Positions 36,250 through 44,402 of a stretch of DNA of 64,000 nt are shown here, piece after piece. Each line of letters starts with the position of its first letter. Within the stretch, counting starts at the first letter, position 1. Both the position numbers and the translations under genes were made by a program. The notes beneath the pieces were generated by a model that did not search any database, was not told where the DNA came from, and was given only the letters and a program-made list of their open reading frames with translations. The stretch is from a bacterium (GTDB lineage: Bacteria > Zixibacteria > MSB-5A5 > GN15 > FEB-12). The stretch lies in assembly GCA_016708025.1 (NCBI GenBank), contig JADJGQ010000002.1:124001-188000 (forward strand), in the 5' to 3' direction.

Positions 36250-36600
36250 ATGCGCTTCTTTCTAAACAGACAGGCCGATCGCTCAATTCTCCATCCCGTG
36301 ATGGCGCTCTGGCTGTTTCTCTTCCTGGGCTGGATCGTCCCGCACCACGCCTGCGATCACACGCCGAAAGAGCTGCATTCCGCATCCAAACTCGTTAATT
36401 CCACTGATAGTCATTCTCTACACAATCCCGATCTCTGTCAGTTGTGCAAAACGCATGGTCAGCTCGACCTGCTTGCGGATCTGCCGGATATCGCACGGAT
36501 AGAATCGCCTCGCACCACCTGTACGGCAGAATCGCAATTCGTTCTCGAATCACAGCTTGGTGCTGCTCTCTCACCACGCGCTCCTCCGTCCATCGCCTGA
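36250..36600 (+). CDS. Small membrane or exported His/Cys protein in metal operon
   Basis: A 116-aa protein with a hydrophobic N-terminal segment (VMALWLFLFLGWIVP) followed by a His- and Cys-rich stretch: HHACDHTP near 42, HSLHNPDLCQLCKTHG near 65. The CxxC and clustered His residues suggest binding of a metal such as zinc, as in small periplasmic proteins found beside metal transporters. I do not recognise a named family; some resemblance to DUF2946-type proteins is possible. It follows the hydrolase-like gene by 11 nt and precedes the barrel gene by 77 nt. The start has only a weak GAGAGA site. Confidence 0.6.
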   Translation: MRFFLNRQADRSILHPVMALWLFLFLGWIVPHHACDHTPKELHSASKLVNSTDSHSLHNPDLCQLCKTHGQLDLLADLPDIARIESPRTTCTAESQFVLESQLGAALSPRAPPSIA

Positions 36601-36677
36601 TCTCCCGGTAAGACAGACACTTTCCCTGTGCGGGCAGGCCATCGGCCGCCTGTGCGATGAACTATTTGGAGGATGTT

Positions 36678-37910
36678 ATGAAAGTAGCAGTACTACTTCT
36701 GCTGTTTCTCTGTGTGACTGGTTCGGGCGCATTTGCCATGACCCAGCCGGATATATCGGCTATCGGAGACTTCCGCGCCTTTACTGGCAACTACAAAGAT
36801 GCCCATGGCGACGAGACCCTGCGCAATGGCAATTTCAACATGCGCTTTAATGAACTGGAACTCGCCTTTAACGGCTACCTCAACCCGTATACCCGGGCTG
36901 ACGTTTTTGTCGCCAATCATGGCGATGGTTTCGAGATCGAAGAAGCTTACGCCACGATCCTGCGCGGCTTACCCCTCAGCGCGCAGATCAAGGCTGGACG
37001 GTACCTGATTGATTTCGGGAAACTGAACAGCTACCACCCGCACGCATTTCCTTTCGTCGACCGTCCGATCGCCGCCCGCATGATGTTCGGATTCGAGGGA
37101 TTCGCTGATGAAGGGGTGAATGTCAGTTTCCTGCTCCCGGTCGGATTCTACAGCAAACTCTCGCTCAACGTCCTGCGCGGTAGTTTTTTCGAACCGGATG
37201 CACACGCCCATGAGGAGGAAGAAGAGGAGGGAGAGCATATCGAAGGACGCAACACCGAGGACCCGATCTTCTCCGGCCGCCTCAGCGGATTCTTTCCTAT
37301 TGGTCAAAACGGTAACCTTGAGATCGGCGGCTCTGGCCTATATGGTATGTACGCTGCCTCAGGCGCCGAAGGGACTGGCGACGATATCTCCGGTTACAAG
37401 GACCTCTGGGCAACCATGTTTGGCGTGGATATCAAGTACAAGCATCGCTGGTCAGACTACACATCGCTGGTTCTCCATGGCGAGCTGATCGGCAGCAAGA
37501 GAGATCAATTCCTACCCGGCGAACCGTTCGGATCTGTCTCAACTATCGGCGGATTCGCATTTGCGGATCTCCGCTTTCACAAGCGCTACAATGTCGGCGC
37601 GCTGATCGATTTCGCCCCGGGGATCTTCGATGGCGGCGAGCATGACTACAACCCCATCGAGGATCCGGACAACACCGAGGCTGGCATTTTCGATGACCTG
37701 AACCGCACAACATCGTTTACGCTTTTCACCGGGTTCTCGCTTATGGAAGAGACGACCGTCATCCGGTTGTTCGGGCGATTGACTTCGTTTGATGACAAAC
37801 GCTCATCCCAACGAGTCAGTACCGAGTTTATCCCCGAGAAAGAAGATGAATACACAGTCGGCCTCCAGTTACTCTGGTCGCTCGGCCCACACAAACCGCA
37901 TGAGTTCTAA
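36678..37910 (+). CDS. Outer-membrane beta-barrel protein with His/Glu-rich loop
   Basis: A 410-aa protein. The ATG at 36678 has GGAGG 5 nt upstream; the frame extends seven codons further without a site. A signal peptide ends near GAFAMTQ. The body has the alternating pattern and aromatic girdles of a porin-like barrel (GRYLIDFGKLNSYHPHAFPF, GLIDF-type strands), and the C-terminal region ends in strand VGLQLLWSL. A loop near 175-190 reads DAHAHEEEEEEGEH, a likely metal-binding patch. Position directly before the metal-binding protein and permease suggests it lets a divalent metal such as zinc cross the outer membrane without a TonB plug, as no plug domain is present. Close families are zinc-regulated outer-membrane proteins of unknown structure. 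Confidence 0.75.
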   Translation: MKVAVLLLLFLCVTGSGAFAMTQPDISAIGDFRAFTGNYKDAHGDETLRNGNFNMRFNELELAFNGYLNPYTRADVFVANHGDGFEIEEAYATILRGLPLSAQIKAGRYLIDFGKLNSYHPHAFPFVDRPIAARMMFGFEGFADEGVNVSFLLPVGFYSKLSLNVLRGSFFEPDAHAHEEEEEEGEHIEGRNTEDPIFSGRLSGFFPIGQNGNLEIGGSGLYGMYAASGAEGTGDDISGYKDLWATMFGVDIKYKHRWSDYTSLVLHGELIGSKRDQFLPGEPFGSVSTIGGFAFADLRFHKRYNVGALIDFAPGIFDGGEHDYNPIEDPDNTEAGIFDDLNRTTSFTLFTGFSLMEETTVIRLFGRLTSFDDKRSSQRVSTEFIPEKEDEYTVGLQLLWSLGPHKPHEF

Positions 37911-37928
37911 TCGAGAAAGAGAAATACC

Positions 37929-38819
37929 ATGAAAAAATCATTGTTTATCATAGTGCTCATGCTGGCGGCGCTGACACAAGTCGCCTCCGCCTCAGTGAAA
38001 CTGGTAGCTTCCTCCAGCGATCTCGCCTCCATCGCCAAAGAGATCGGCGGCGACAAGATCGAGATCTCCTCGATCGGCACAGGGAAAGCGAATCTGCATT
38101 TCGTGGAAATGCTTCCCAGCTATATGCTCAAGGTCTCCAAGGCAGACATCTACCTCAAGATCGGTCTGACCATGGACCAATGGGCCGATGGGATCATCGA
38201 TGGCTCCCGCAATGGGAAGATAGTGATTGTCGATTGTTCGAAAGGGATCGATGTCCTGGAGAAGCCGACCGGCAAAGTGGATGCCTCTATGGGGGATGTA
38301 CACCCGTCGGGTAATCCGCACTACTGGCTTGACCCGCGCAACGGCAAGACGATTGCGAAGAATATTCTCGATGGCCTGGTGAAAGCGGATCCGGCCAATG
38401 CCTCAGCCTATGAAGCCAACTTCGCATCATTCACTCAACGACTCGATTCTGCATGGCAGAACTGGTCGACGGAGGCAGCTTCATTTAGAGGACTCAAGTT
38501 GGTCAGTTACCACACTACCTACTCCTATTTCGCGAATGCGTTCGGTATCGAGATTGCCGGGCAGATCGAACCAAAACCGGGTATCGAGCCGACCGCCTCG
38601 CACACCTCCGAACTGATCAACCTGATGTCCGGACAGCACATCTCTGTGATCTTCCGTGAACCGTACTTTTCGGAGCGCGCCCCGAATTCGCTCGCCAAGG
38701 CCACCGGTGCGACTGTCTACACCGTGCCGTCATCGGTCGGCGGTGTCGCCGAAGCGACTGACTACTTCAGCCTCTTCGACACTTTGCTCGGCACGCTCAA
38801 GAAAGCGAACGGCCACTGA
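37929..38819 (+). CDS. Metal ABC transporter substrate-binding protein (TroA/ZnuA family, cluster A-I)
   Basis: A 296-aa protein with a signal peptide (KKSLFIIVLMLAALTQVASA). The four expected metal ligands can be placed: His57 (ANLHFVE), His131 (GNPHYWLDP), His195 (SYHTTYSYF) and Asp278 (EATDYF). This His-His-His-Asp set matches TroA. The His-rich loop typical of ZnuA between the first two ligands is absent, so zinc versus manganese cannot be settled from sequence. It would capture the metal in the periplasm and hand it to the permease encoded next. The stop overlaps the next start (TGATG), indicating translational coupling. Confidence 0.92.
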   Translation: MKKSLFIIVLMLAALTQVASASVKLVASSSDLASIAKEIGGDKIEISSIGTGKANLHFVEMLPSYMLKVSKADIYLKIGLTMDQWADGIIDGSRNGKIVIVDCSKGIDVLEKPTGKVDASMGDVHPSGNPHYWLDPRNGKTIAKNILDGLVKADPANASAYEANFASFTQRLDSAWQNWSTEAASFRGLKLVSYHTTYSYFANAFGIEIAGQIEPKPGIEPTASHTSELINLMSGQHISVIFREPYFSERAPNSLAKATGATVYTVPSSVGGVAEATDYFSLFDTLLGTLKKANGH

Positions 38820-39655
38820 TGTTCGAATTGCTTCAGCAGCCATTTGTACAAATCGGAATCCTGGTCAGCCTCGTGCTGGCCGGGATCCACGCATATCTCG
38901 GATTCCATGTTGTCAGTCGCGGAGTGATCTTTGTTGATCTTTCGCTGGCCCAAGCGGCGGCTTTCGGTTATGTCATCGCGATCTTCGCCGGCGTGGGGGA
39001 TCACTCCATGCAATCCTATTTCATCTCGCTCGCCTTCACGATGGTCGCTGCGTTGCTGGTGGCAGTCAGTCGGACGAAAGATGACCGGATTCCGCAGGAA
39101 GCGTTTATCGGCATCATCTATGCCGGTTTTGCGGCACTCGCTGTGCTGGTCTTATCGCATCATGCCGAAGGGATGGAGACTATTCAGGAGATCTCGAATG
39201 GATCCATTCTCACCTGTACTATCCCAGAGCTGTTGACGATCGCAGGACTCTACTCTGGAGTTGGAATAGTGCACTATATCTTCCGCGATAAATTCTTCAT
39301 GATCTCGGAGAACCGCAAACAGGCGGCCGCTTCGGGTATGAATGTTGTCCTCTGGGATTTTCTCTTCTACGCGACCTTTGGGCTGGTGGTGACATCATCA
39401 GTACACATCGCCGGAGTGCTGCTGGTTTTTTCTCTGCTCGTGATCCCGCCAGTGATCGCCCTGCTGATCACACCCTCGAAAGGGAAGAGACTGGCCATAG
39501 GCTGGACAGTCGCGGTGGTAGGGGCATTAGCGGGGATTCATTCATCGCTGGTCTTTGACCTCCCGACCGGCCCGGCGATCATGATTGCACTGATCATTCT
39601 GCTTTTGTTGACAGCGGGAGTACGGATGGTGACGCGGAAAACGTCGACTTCGTAG
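38819..39655 (+). CDS. Metal ABC transporter permease (ABC-3 family, ZnuB/TroC-like)
   Basis: A 278-aa integral membrane protein with about eight hydrophobic helices and the ABC-3 hallmarks: GFHVVSRGVIFVDLSLAQAA near residue 28 and VVTSSVHIAGVLLVFSLLVIPP near 188. It forms the inner-membrane channel for the metal delivered by the preceding binding protein. Its ATG overlaps the preceding TGA. No gene for the ATP-binding subunit lies before, between or after these genes; the next gene is a TIM-barrel enzyme. Confidence 0.92.
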   Translation: MFELLQQPFVQIGILVSLVLAGIHAYLGFHVVSRGVIFVDLSLAQAAAFGYVIAIFAGVGDHSMQSYFISLAFTMVAALLVAVSRTKDDRIPQEAFIGIIYAGFAALAVLVLSHHAEGMETIQEISNGSILTCTIPELLTIAGLYSGVGIVHYIFRDKFFMISENRKQAAASGMNVVLWDFLFYATFGLVVTSSVHIAGVLLVFSLLVIPPVIALLITPSKGKRLAIGWTVAVVGALAGIHSSLVFDLPTGPAIMIALIILLLLTAGVRMVTRKTSTS

Positions 39656-39707
39656 GTCAGGAACCTTGGTTCCTGACGGCGGGTTCGCGGACGGACCCGC
39701 CCTACAG
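39656..39707 (+). repeat. Double inverted repeat after the permease gene (possible terminator)
   Basis: GTCAGGAACC-TT-GGTTCCTGAC is a perfect 10-bp stem starting at 39657, followed by GGCGGGT/ACCCGCC and CCTAC. There is no T-tract. A similar GGAAC...GGTTCCTGAC string occurs near 56651-56691, so this looks like a dispersed intergenic element that may double as terminator. Confidence 0.5.
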
Positions 39708-39772
39708 TTCTAAATGCTTTCCTAAGCCTCGGTCTTTCCATATTTTCTCGATAGACTCGCCGGGAGATTTTC

Positions 39773-40522
39773 ATGCATACTTTGCTCGTCTGTGATGATT
39801 GTTACCCTGCCGAAGCTGCCAGGCTCTGCGCAGAGTATCAGTGCGGGATTGAGATTCAGTCGTTTTACGATCCATCCCATATCGTCGAGAAACCGGAGAC
39901 CATTGAAACTCATTTACCATTGGTTTCCGAAATAGCCCTACGCTCGTTCCACGGCCCATTTGGTGATCTCTGTCCCGGAAGTTTCGACGTCATGGTCCGT
40001 GACCTGGCCCGGTACCGCTTCGAACAAGCGGCTTCGGTGGCCGATCAGCTTGGGGCAAATCACATGGTGCTTCATCTGGGCTACCGTCCATTCACTGGTT
40101 CCAAAGCACATACGATCAAGAGGAGTATCGCGTTCTGGAAGCAGTTCCTCGAGACTCGCCCCGGCAGTTTTCATCTGCATCTGGAGAATGTACTGGAGCC
40201 GGAGCCGGAGATACTGGCGGAAGTCGTCGATGCAATTGGCGATCCGCGGCTCGATATCAATCTCGATATCGGGCATGTCTGCTGTTTTTCTCACGGCGAC
40301 CCGGTTGCGTGGATCAGACTGCTCAGACATCGGATCGGCTATGTTCATTTGCACGACAATCACGGAACCGAGGACGAGCATCTCGGCCTGGGGAATGGAA
40401 ATATTCCGATTGAGTCCGTTCTGGCGAATCTTCAGGAATATGCGCCGAAAGCGATCTGGGCGCTCGAATGCAAAATGGCGGATATGGCCGAGTCGCTGGA
40501 CTGGATCGCAAGATATCGCTGA
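39773..40522 (+). CDS. Sugar-phosphate isomerase/epimerase-like TIM-barrel protein
   Basis: A 249-aa cytoplasmic protein of the xylose-isomerase-like / AP-endonuclease 2 TIM-barrel superfamily. Metal-binding strands are visible: SFHGPFGDLCPGS near 58, LHLENV near 154, LDIGHVCCFSHGD near 168 (His and Asp), and YVHLHDNHGTEDEHLGLG near 190 (His-Asp-His cluster). These residues usually bind one or more divalent metals and isomerise or epimerise a sugar, but the substrate cannot be named. GGGAG lies about 7 nt before the ATG. It is separated from the metal operon by an intergenic element and is probably a separate unit. Confidence 0.82.
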   Translation: MHTLLVCDDCYPAEAARLCAEYQCGIEIQSFYDPSHIVEKPETIETHLPLVSEIALRSFHGPFGDLCPGSFDVMVRDLARYRFEQAASVADQLGANHMVLHLGYRPFTGSKAHTIKRSIAFWKQFLETRPGSFHLHLENVLEPEPEILAEVVDAIGDPRLDINLDIGHVCCFSHGDPVAWIRLLRHRIGYVHLHDNHGTEDEHLGLGNGNIPIESVLANLQEYAPKAIWALECKMADMAESLDWIARYR

Positions 40523-40632
40523 ACCGGATATTTGTCCGAATTCGCTTCTTCCTTGTCGATTCCCAAATCGGCCGTTCGTTATTATCTTGGATAGTGTAAG
40601 TCAATAATCAACGCACCCCGCATGGAGGTTCT

Positions 40633-40971
40633 ATGGCCGAGTATATGTTGTTGATCCGCAATGGCGAATGGGTCGAGCTCTCACCCGAAGAGATGCAGAA
40701 GTCGATGGAGAAATATATCGCCTTCACCAGGAAACTCCGCGACGAAGGACGCTTCAAAGGCGGCGATGAACTGCAATCCAATGGCCGCGTCCTCCGCAAA
40801 CAGGGAAGTGCTATAGTCGATGGCCCCTTCACCGAAACTAAAGAGACGATCGGTGGTTATTATCTGATCGAGGCAGACAGCTACGAGCATGCCGTCGCGA
40901 TCGCCAAAGAGTGTCCGACGTTTGATCATGGCGGCATGGTCGAGGTCCGCGCGATCTCGCTCTACCAGTGA
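40633..40971 (+). CDS. YCII/DGPF-domain protein
   Basis: A 112-aa single-domain protein starting at an ATG with GGAGG 4 nt upstream. It has the family hallmark VDGPFTETKE near 62 and the GGYYLIEADSYEHAVAIA helix region, with the conserved His/Asp pair of the ferredoxin-like YCII fold. Such DGPF proteins are regularly encoded next to an ECF sigma factor of the ECF42 type, as here. Their biochemical role is unsettled. The last 44 nt overlap the start I chose for the sigma factor gene, so the two are probably co-translated. Confidence 0.88.
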   Translation: MAEYMLLIRNGEWVELSPEEMQKSMEKYIAFTRKLRDEGRFKGGDELQSNGRVLRKQGSAIVDGPFTETKETIGGYYLIEADSYEHAVAIAKECPTFDHGGMVEVRAISLYQ

Positions 40972-42265
40972 GGCTCCGATCGAAAGAGACGAATCAAACA
41001 GATCAGATCGCTCTGCCGGTTTATTGGTGGAGCATCTGTTTCGAAACCAGTCGGCGCTCTTGACCGCCACGCTCACGGCCAGATTCGGCCTTGGGCGGAT
41101 CGACCTGGTCGAAGACGTCGTGCAGGAGACCCTGCTCCGTGCGCTCAAAACCTGGCCGAATCATGGCATCCCGGAGAATCCGGCGGCGTGGCTTTATCGG
41201 GCTGCGCATAATCTGGCGATCGATCAGATCCGTCGCGAAACTGCCATGACCCGCAAGGAAGAAGAGATCGTCCGCTATCTCGAAAGCGACGGGCGTCACG
41301 AAGCAGTTGATCCGTCATTTGAGAGTGAGATCAGCGATGCGCAACTTCGGATGCTCTTCGCATGCTGTCATCCCTCGCTCGCTGCCGATACGCAGACGGC
41401 GATCGCGCTCAAAGAGCTGTGCGGTTTTTCGGTCAATGAGATCGCGCGCGCATTTCTGGTTGAGGACGCCACGATCGCCCAGCGAATTGTCCGGGGGAAA
41501 AGGCAGTTGCGCAGTGGTGTCATCCCGTTTGAGATTCCGGAACCATCGGAACTGGCCAAGCGCCGCGAGTCGATTCTCAGGATCATCTACCTGATCTTCA
41601 ACGAAGGATATGCTCGCCATTCCGGCGAAGCGTTGCTGTCAGATGATATCGCCCGCGAAGCGATCCGCCTGGCTGAGCTGTTAGCGAATCACCGAACGAC
41701 CAATCATCCCGATCTCCACGCGCTGCTTGCGCTTTTCTATTTTCAGATCTCTCGTTTTCCCTCGCGAATGTCGCCGGACGGTGAGCTCGTTTTGCTGGAG
41801 GATCAGGATCGCACAAAGTGGGATCACGAGGCGATAGCCCGAGGATTTCAGCATCTTGAGCTGGCAGCCAAAGCTAGCACGCTGAGCCGTTATCATCTCG
41901 AGGCCGGGATTGCATCGCTTCACGCCATAGCGCAGTCATTCGAGCAGACCGACTGGCGACAGATGATTGAATTATATGACCAGTTAGTAGAGATTGATAA
42001 TTCGCCGGTTGTTCGGCTCAATCGGGCGGTCGCTCTGGGCTGCTGGAAGGGTCCGGAGGTTGGGATGGCGGCGCTCGACCAATCGACGGACAAGGAAGCG
42101 CTGCAAGGATATCACTATTATCACGCCGTCCGCGCCGAATTTCTGATCCAGCTTGGCCGAACGGCCGAAGCCGCCGCCTGTCTGAACTTGGCGATCTCGC
42201 TGGCCGGAAACGAAACCGAACGGCTATTCCTCTCCCGCAAACTAACCTCGCTGAACAAAGCGTAA
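40928..42265 (+). CDS. ECF RNA polymerase sigma factor, ECF42 type with C-terminal TPR-like region
   Basis: Sigma region 2 covers VEHLFRNQSALLTATL to AWLYRAAHNLAIDQIRR. Region 4 follows with LKELCGFSVNEIARAF and ATIAQRIVRGKRQLR. The 200-residue extension beyond (FNEGYARHSGEALLS, then TPR-like helices with YHYYHAVRAEFLIQLGR) is the DUF6596/TPR part that defines this group, which has no separate anti-sigma factor. The C-terminal part is thought to sense or control activity. The start is uncertain: the ATG at 40928 (445 aa) overlaps the DGPF gene by 44 nt, an earlier ATG at 40889 overlaps by 83 nt, and a GTG at 41027 would begin right at the first conserved helix. Confidence 0.88.
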   Translation: MAAWSRSARSRSTSEAPIERDESNRSDRSAGLLVEHLFRNQSALLTATLTARFGLGRIDLVEDVVQETLLRALKTWPNHGIPENPAAWLYRAAHNLAIDQIRRETAMTRKEEEIVRYLESDGRHEAVDPSFESEISDAQLRMLFACCHPSLAADTQTAIALKELCGFSVNEIARAFLVEDATIAQRIVRGKRQLRSGVIPFEIPEPSELAKRRESILRIIYLIFNEGYARHSGEALLSDDIAREAIRLAELLANHRTTNHPDLHALLALFYFQISRFPSRMSPDGELVLLEDQDRTKWDHEAIARGFQHLELAAKASTLSRYHLEAGIASLHAIAQSFEQTDWRQMIELYDQLVEIDNSPVVRLNRAVALGCWKGPEVGMAALDQSTDKEALQGYHYYHAVRAEFLIQLGRTAEAAACLNLAISLAGNETERLFLSRKLTSLNKA

Positions 42266-42298
42266 TTTCACCATTTTTCTGCAACCATTCGGGCACCC

Positions 42299-42329
42299 TT
42301 GCCGAATTTCCCCGGTTGAGTATATTCAA
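42299..42329 (+). promoter_or_regulatory. Promoter candidate with overlapping CRP/FNR-type palindrome before fprA
   Basis: TTGCCG (42299-42304) and TATATT (42321-42326) are 16 nt apart. The -10 lies inside TTGA-N6-TCAA (42316-42329), the core pattern of CRP/FNR-family sites. Because the site covers the -10 it would fit repression better than activation. Match by eye only. Confidence 0.35.
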
Positions 42330-42353
42330 CGAGCATTTCAACAGAGGATTCGA

Positions 42354-43574
42354 ATGGATAGCCTACAATTAGCTGATAACGTCTGGTGGGTCGGGGTCAA
42401 GGACCCGGATCTCCGGATCTTTGATATCGTCATGGAGACCAAGCAGGGGACGACCTACAACGCCTATCTGGTCAAAGGGGAGAAGATCGCCCTCATCGAC
42501 ACCGTCAAAAAGCAGTTCTCCGATGAGTATTTTGACAAGGTGTCGAAACTGGTCCCGCTTGAATCGATCGATTACCTGATCGTCAACCATACCGAGCCTG
42601 ACCATAGCGGCGCGATCGTCGAACTGATGCGTCGTTGCCCGAAACTTGAGATCTACTGCTCTGCCTCGGCGGTTCCGTTCGTGAAAAGCACTATCAACCA
42701 GGAAGCCAAAATTGTCGGCGTGAAAGATGAGCATGTCCTGGATCTTGGCGGCAAGAAGTTGATCTTCAAAGTCCTTCCCTACATGCACTGGCCCGACACC
42801 ATGATGGAATATCTGCCGGAAGCAAAGATCCTTTTCTCTTGCGATGGATTCGCCGCGCATATCGCCGGTGATTCGCTCTGGGATGACCAGCAGATCGGCG
42901 ATCTCGATTGGGAAGTGAAATACTATTTCGACTGCATCATGCGCCCATTCACCGGCTACATGCGGAAATCATTGCCGAAACTCGATGCGCTGGATATTGC
43001 AATGATCGGAACCTCGCACGGCCCGATTCTGCGAACCAATGTCCGCAGCTATATCGAGCGGTACAAAGAATGGTCGATCGACAAGACCGCCGGTGCCGAG
43101 CGAGTGGCTGTCTTTTATGCCACCAACTACGGCAACACCGGCCTGATGGCCGAAGCAGTCACCAAACATCTGAACGCACTCGGCTTCACCGCCAAGCTGA
43201 TCGATATCACCCAGACCAGCGCCGATGATATTCGGGAAGAGATTGAGCGGTCGATTGCCGTGGTGGTTGGGACGCCGACGTTTAACGGCGATGCTCCCAA
43301 GCCTATCTGGGATTTCCTCAGCCTGTTCTCCACCGTCTATTCACTCGGCAAAAGGGCTGCCTCATTTGGCTCATACGGCTGGGGAGGCGAGGCACCCAAA
43401 CTGGTGCTGGACCGTCTGGCAGGGCTCAAACTGAAAGTCTACCCCGACCCGCTCCGGGCGCGTCTGATACCATCCGATACAGAGATGGCCGAAGTCAAAA
43501 CGTTTGCCGAGAACATAGGCGTCTTTTTCCGCGGAGCCGAGGTTGCCGACAAATCGGCGGCCAAAGTCCTGTAA
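42354..43574 (+). CDS. fprA: Flavodiiron protein (FprA-type oxygen/nitric oxide reductase)
   Basis: A 406-aa cytoplasmic protein of the A-type flavoprotein family. The N-terminal metallo-beta-lactamase-like domain has all di-iron ligands: His79, Glu81, Asp83, His84 (VNHTEPDHSG), His145 (MHWPD), Asp164 (FSCDGF) and His222 (TSHGP). The C-terminal flavodoxin domain begins VAVFYATNYGNTG near 250 and binds FMN. Family members reduce oxygen to water or nitric oxide to nitrous oxide with electrons from rubredoxin, protecting anaerobes. No rubredoxin domain is fused and none is encoded nearby. GAGG lies about 6 nt before the ATG, and an intrinsic terminator follows. The convergent ferritin-like gene at 44403 fits an oxidative-stress theme. 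Confidence 0.95.
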   Translation: MDSLQLADNVWWVGVKDPDLRIFDIVMETKQGTTYNAYLVKGEKIALIDTVKKQFSDEYFDKVSKLVPLESIDYLIVNHTEPDHSGAIVELMRRCPKLEIYCSASAVPFVKSTINQEAKIVGVKDEHVLDLGGKKLIFKVLPYMHWPDTMMEYLPEAKILFSCDGFAAHIAGDSLWDDQQIGDLDWEVKYYFDCIMRPFTGYMRKSLPKLDALDIAMIGTSHGPILRTNVRSYIERYKEWSIDKTAGAERVAVFYATNYGNTGLMAEAVTKHLNALGFTAKLIDITQTSADDIREEIERSIAVVVGTPTFNGDAPKPIWDFLSLFSTVYSLGKRAASFGSYGWGGEAPKLVLDRLAGLKLKVYPDPLRARLIPSDTEMAEVKTFAENIGVFFRGAEVADKSAAKVL

Positions 43575-43595
43575 TCAAAATCCTCATGACTCTGT

Positions 43596-43625
43596 AAGGC
43601 AGGAGCACTCCTCCTGCCTTTTTTG
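43596..43625 (+). terminator. Intrinsic terminator of fprA
   Basis: A 10-bp perfect stem (AAGGCAGGAG/CTCCTGCCTT, 43596-43605 with 43611-43620) is followed directly by TTTTTG. Confidence 0.92.
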
Positions 43626-43684
43626 TTGGCCCAAACCCCTCCACAAACCGCCGACCAGATTGCAACATCCTGCGTATAACTGAC

Positions 43685-44326
43685 ATGGTTCACTATCGGA
43701 GCAGGCTTGCGTTGGCGTTTCTCTTCGCCGTCGCCATGGCCGCTGTTGAAGCGGCGGTTGTGGTCTATCTGCGCGCCCTCTATTATCCCGAAGGATTTGA
43801 CGTCATCCTCAAAGCGTTCACCAATCAGCATATCGCGGTTGAGATCGGCCGGGAGCTGGCCACGCTGGTGATGTTACTGACTGTCGCCGGGATCCTCGGG
43901 CGCGAACGATGGGAACGGTTCGGCTGGTTTGTTTTCCTCTTCGGGATCTGGGATATCTTCTACTACGTCTGGCTGAAAGTAATGATCGACTGGCCACTCA
44001 CCTTCACCGACTGGGATATTCTCTTTCTTATCCCCGCTCCCTGGGTTGGGCCGGTCGTTGCCCCGATCCTTGTCTCCTGCCTGATGATCTATGTCGGGAT
44101 TGCACTGACCAGGATCTACAAGCGCAATCGACGCTTCCGCGCTCTCCCGACTACCTGGGGGCTGGCCCTCGCCGCAACAGCCGTCATCCTCTACACTTTC
44201 CTTCGCGATTCCGAATATGTCGCGGCTGGTGTCTCGCCCGAGGCATACCTCTATCCCCTCCTGGCGGTCGGACTTCTGCTCTATTCCATAGCCTTCTGGT
44301 GGTCCTATCGCCGGACCTTCGACTGA
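43685..44326 (+). CDS. Multi-pass membrane protein of unknown function
   Basis: A 213-aa protein with about six predicted membrane helices (for example LALAFLFAVAMAAVEAAVV, LATLVMLLTVAGILG, FGWFVFLFGIWDIFYYVWLK, VGPVVAPILVSCLMIYVGI). The segments WDIFYYVWLK and WDILFLIPAPWVGPVVAPI recur in uncharacterised bacterial membrane proteins, but I cannot name a family. The only charged features are short loops with Arg and Lys (RIYKRNRRFR) that would face the cytoplasm. It lies after the fprA terminator, so it is a separate unit. Confidence 0.7.
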   Translation: MVHYRSRLALAFLFAVAMAAVEAAVVVYLRALYYPEGFDVILKAFTNQHIAVEIGRELATLVMLLTVAGILGRERWERFGWFVFLFGIWDIFYYVWLKVMIDWPLTFTDWDILFLIPAPWVGPVVAPILVSCLMIYVGIALTRIYKRNRRFRALPTTWGLALAATAVILYTFLRDSEYVAAGVSPEAYLYPLLAVGLLLYSIAFWWSYRRTFD

Positions 44327-44351
44327 CATTCATTCTTGCAGAAAACAGAAA

Positions 44352-44379
44352 AGGGCCAGGAGCATAAGCTCCGGGCCCT
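44352..44379. terminator. Bidirectional terminator between convergent genes
   Basis: AGGGCC-A-GGAGC pairs with GCTCC-G-GGCCCT around a 4-nt loop, between the stop codons of the membrane protein (44326) and the ferritin-like gene (44403). Confidence 0.75.
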
Positions 44380-44402
44380 CTGATTTTGCTCACGCCAACT
44401 GA

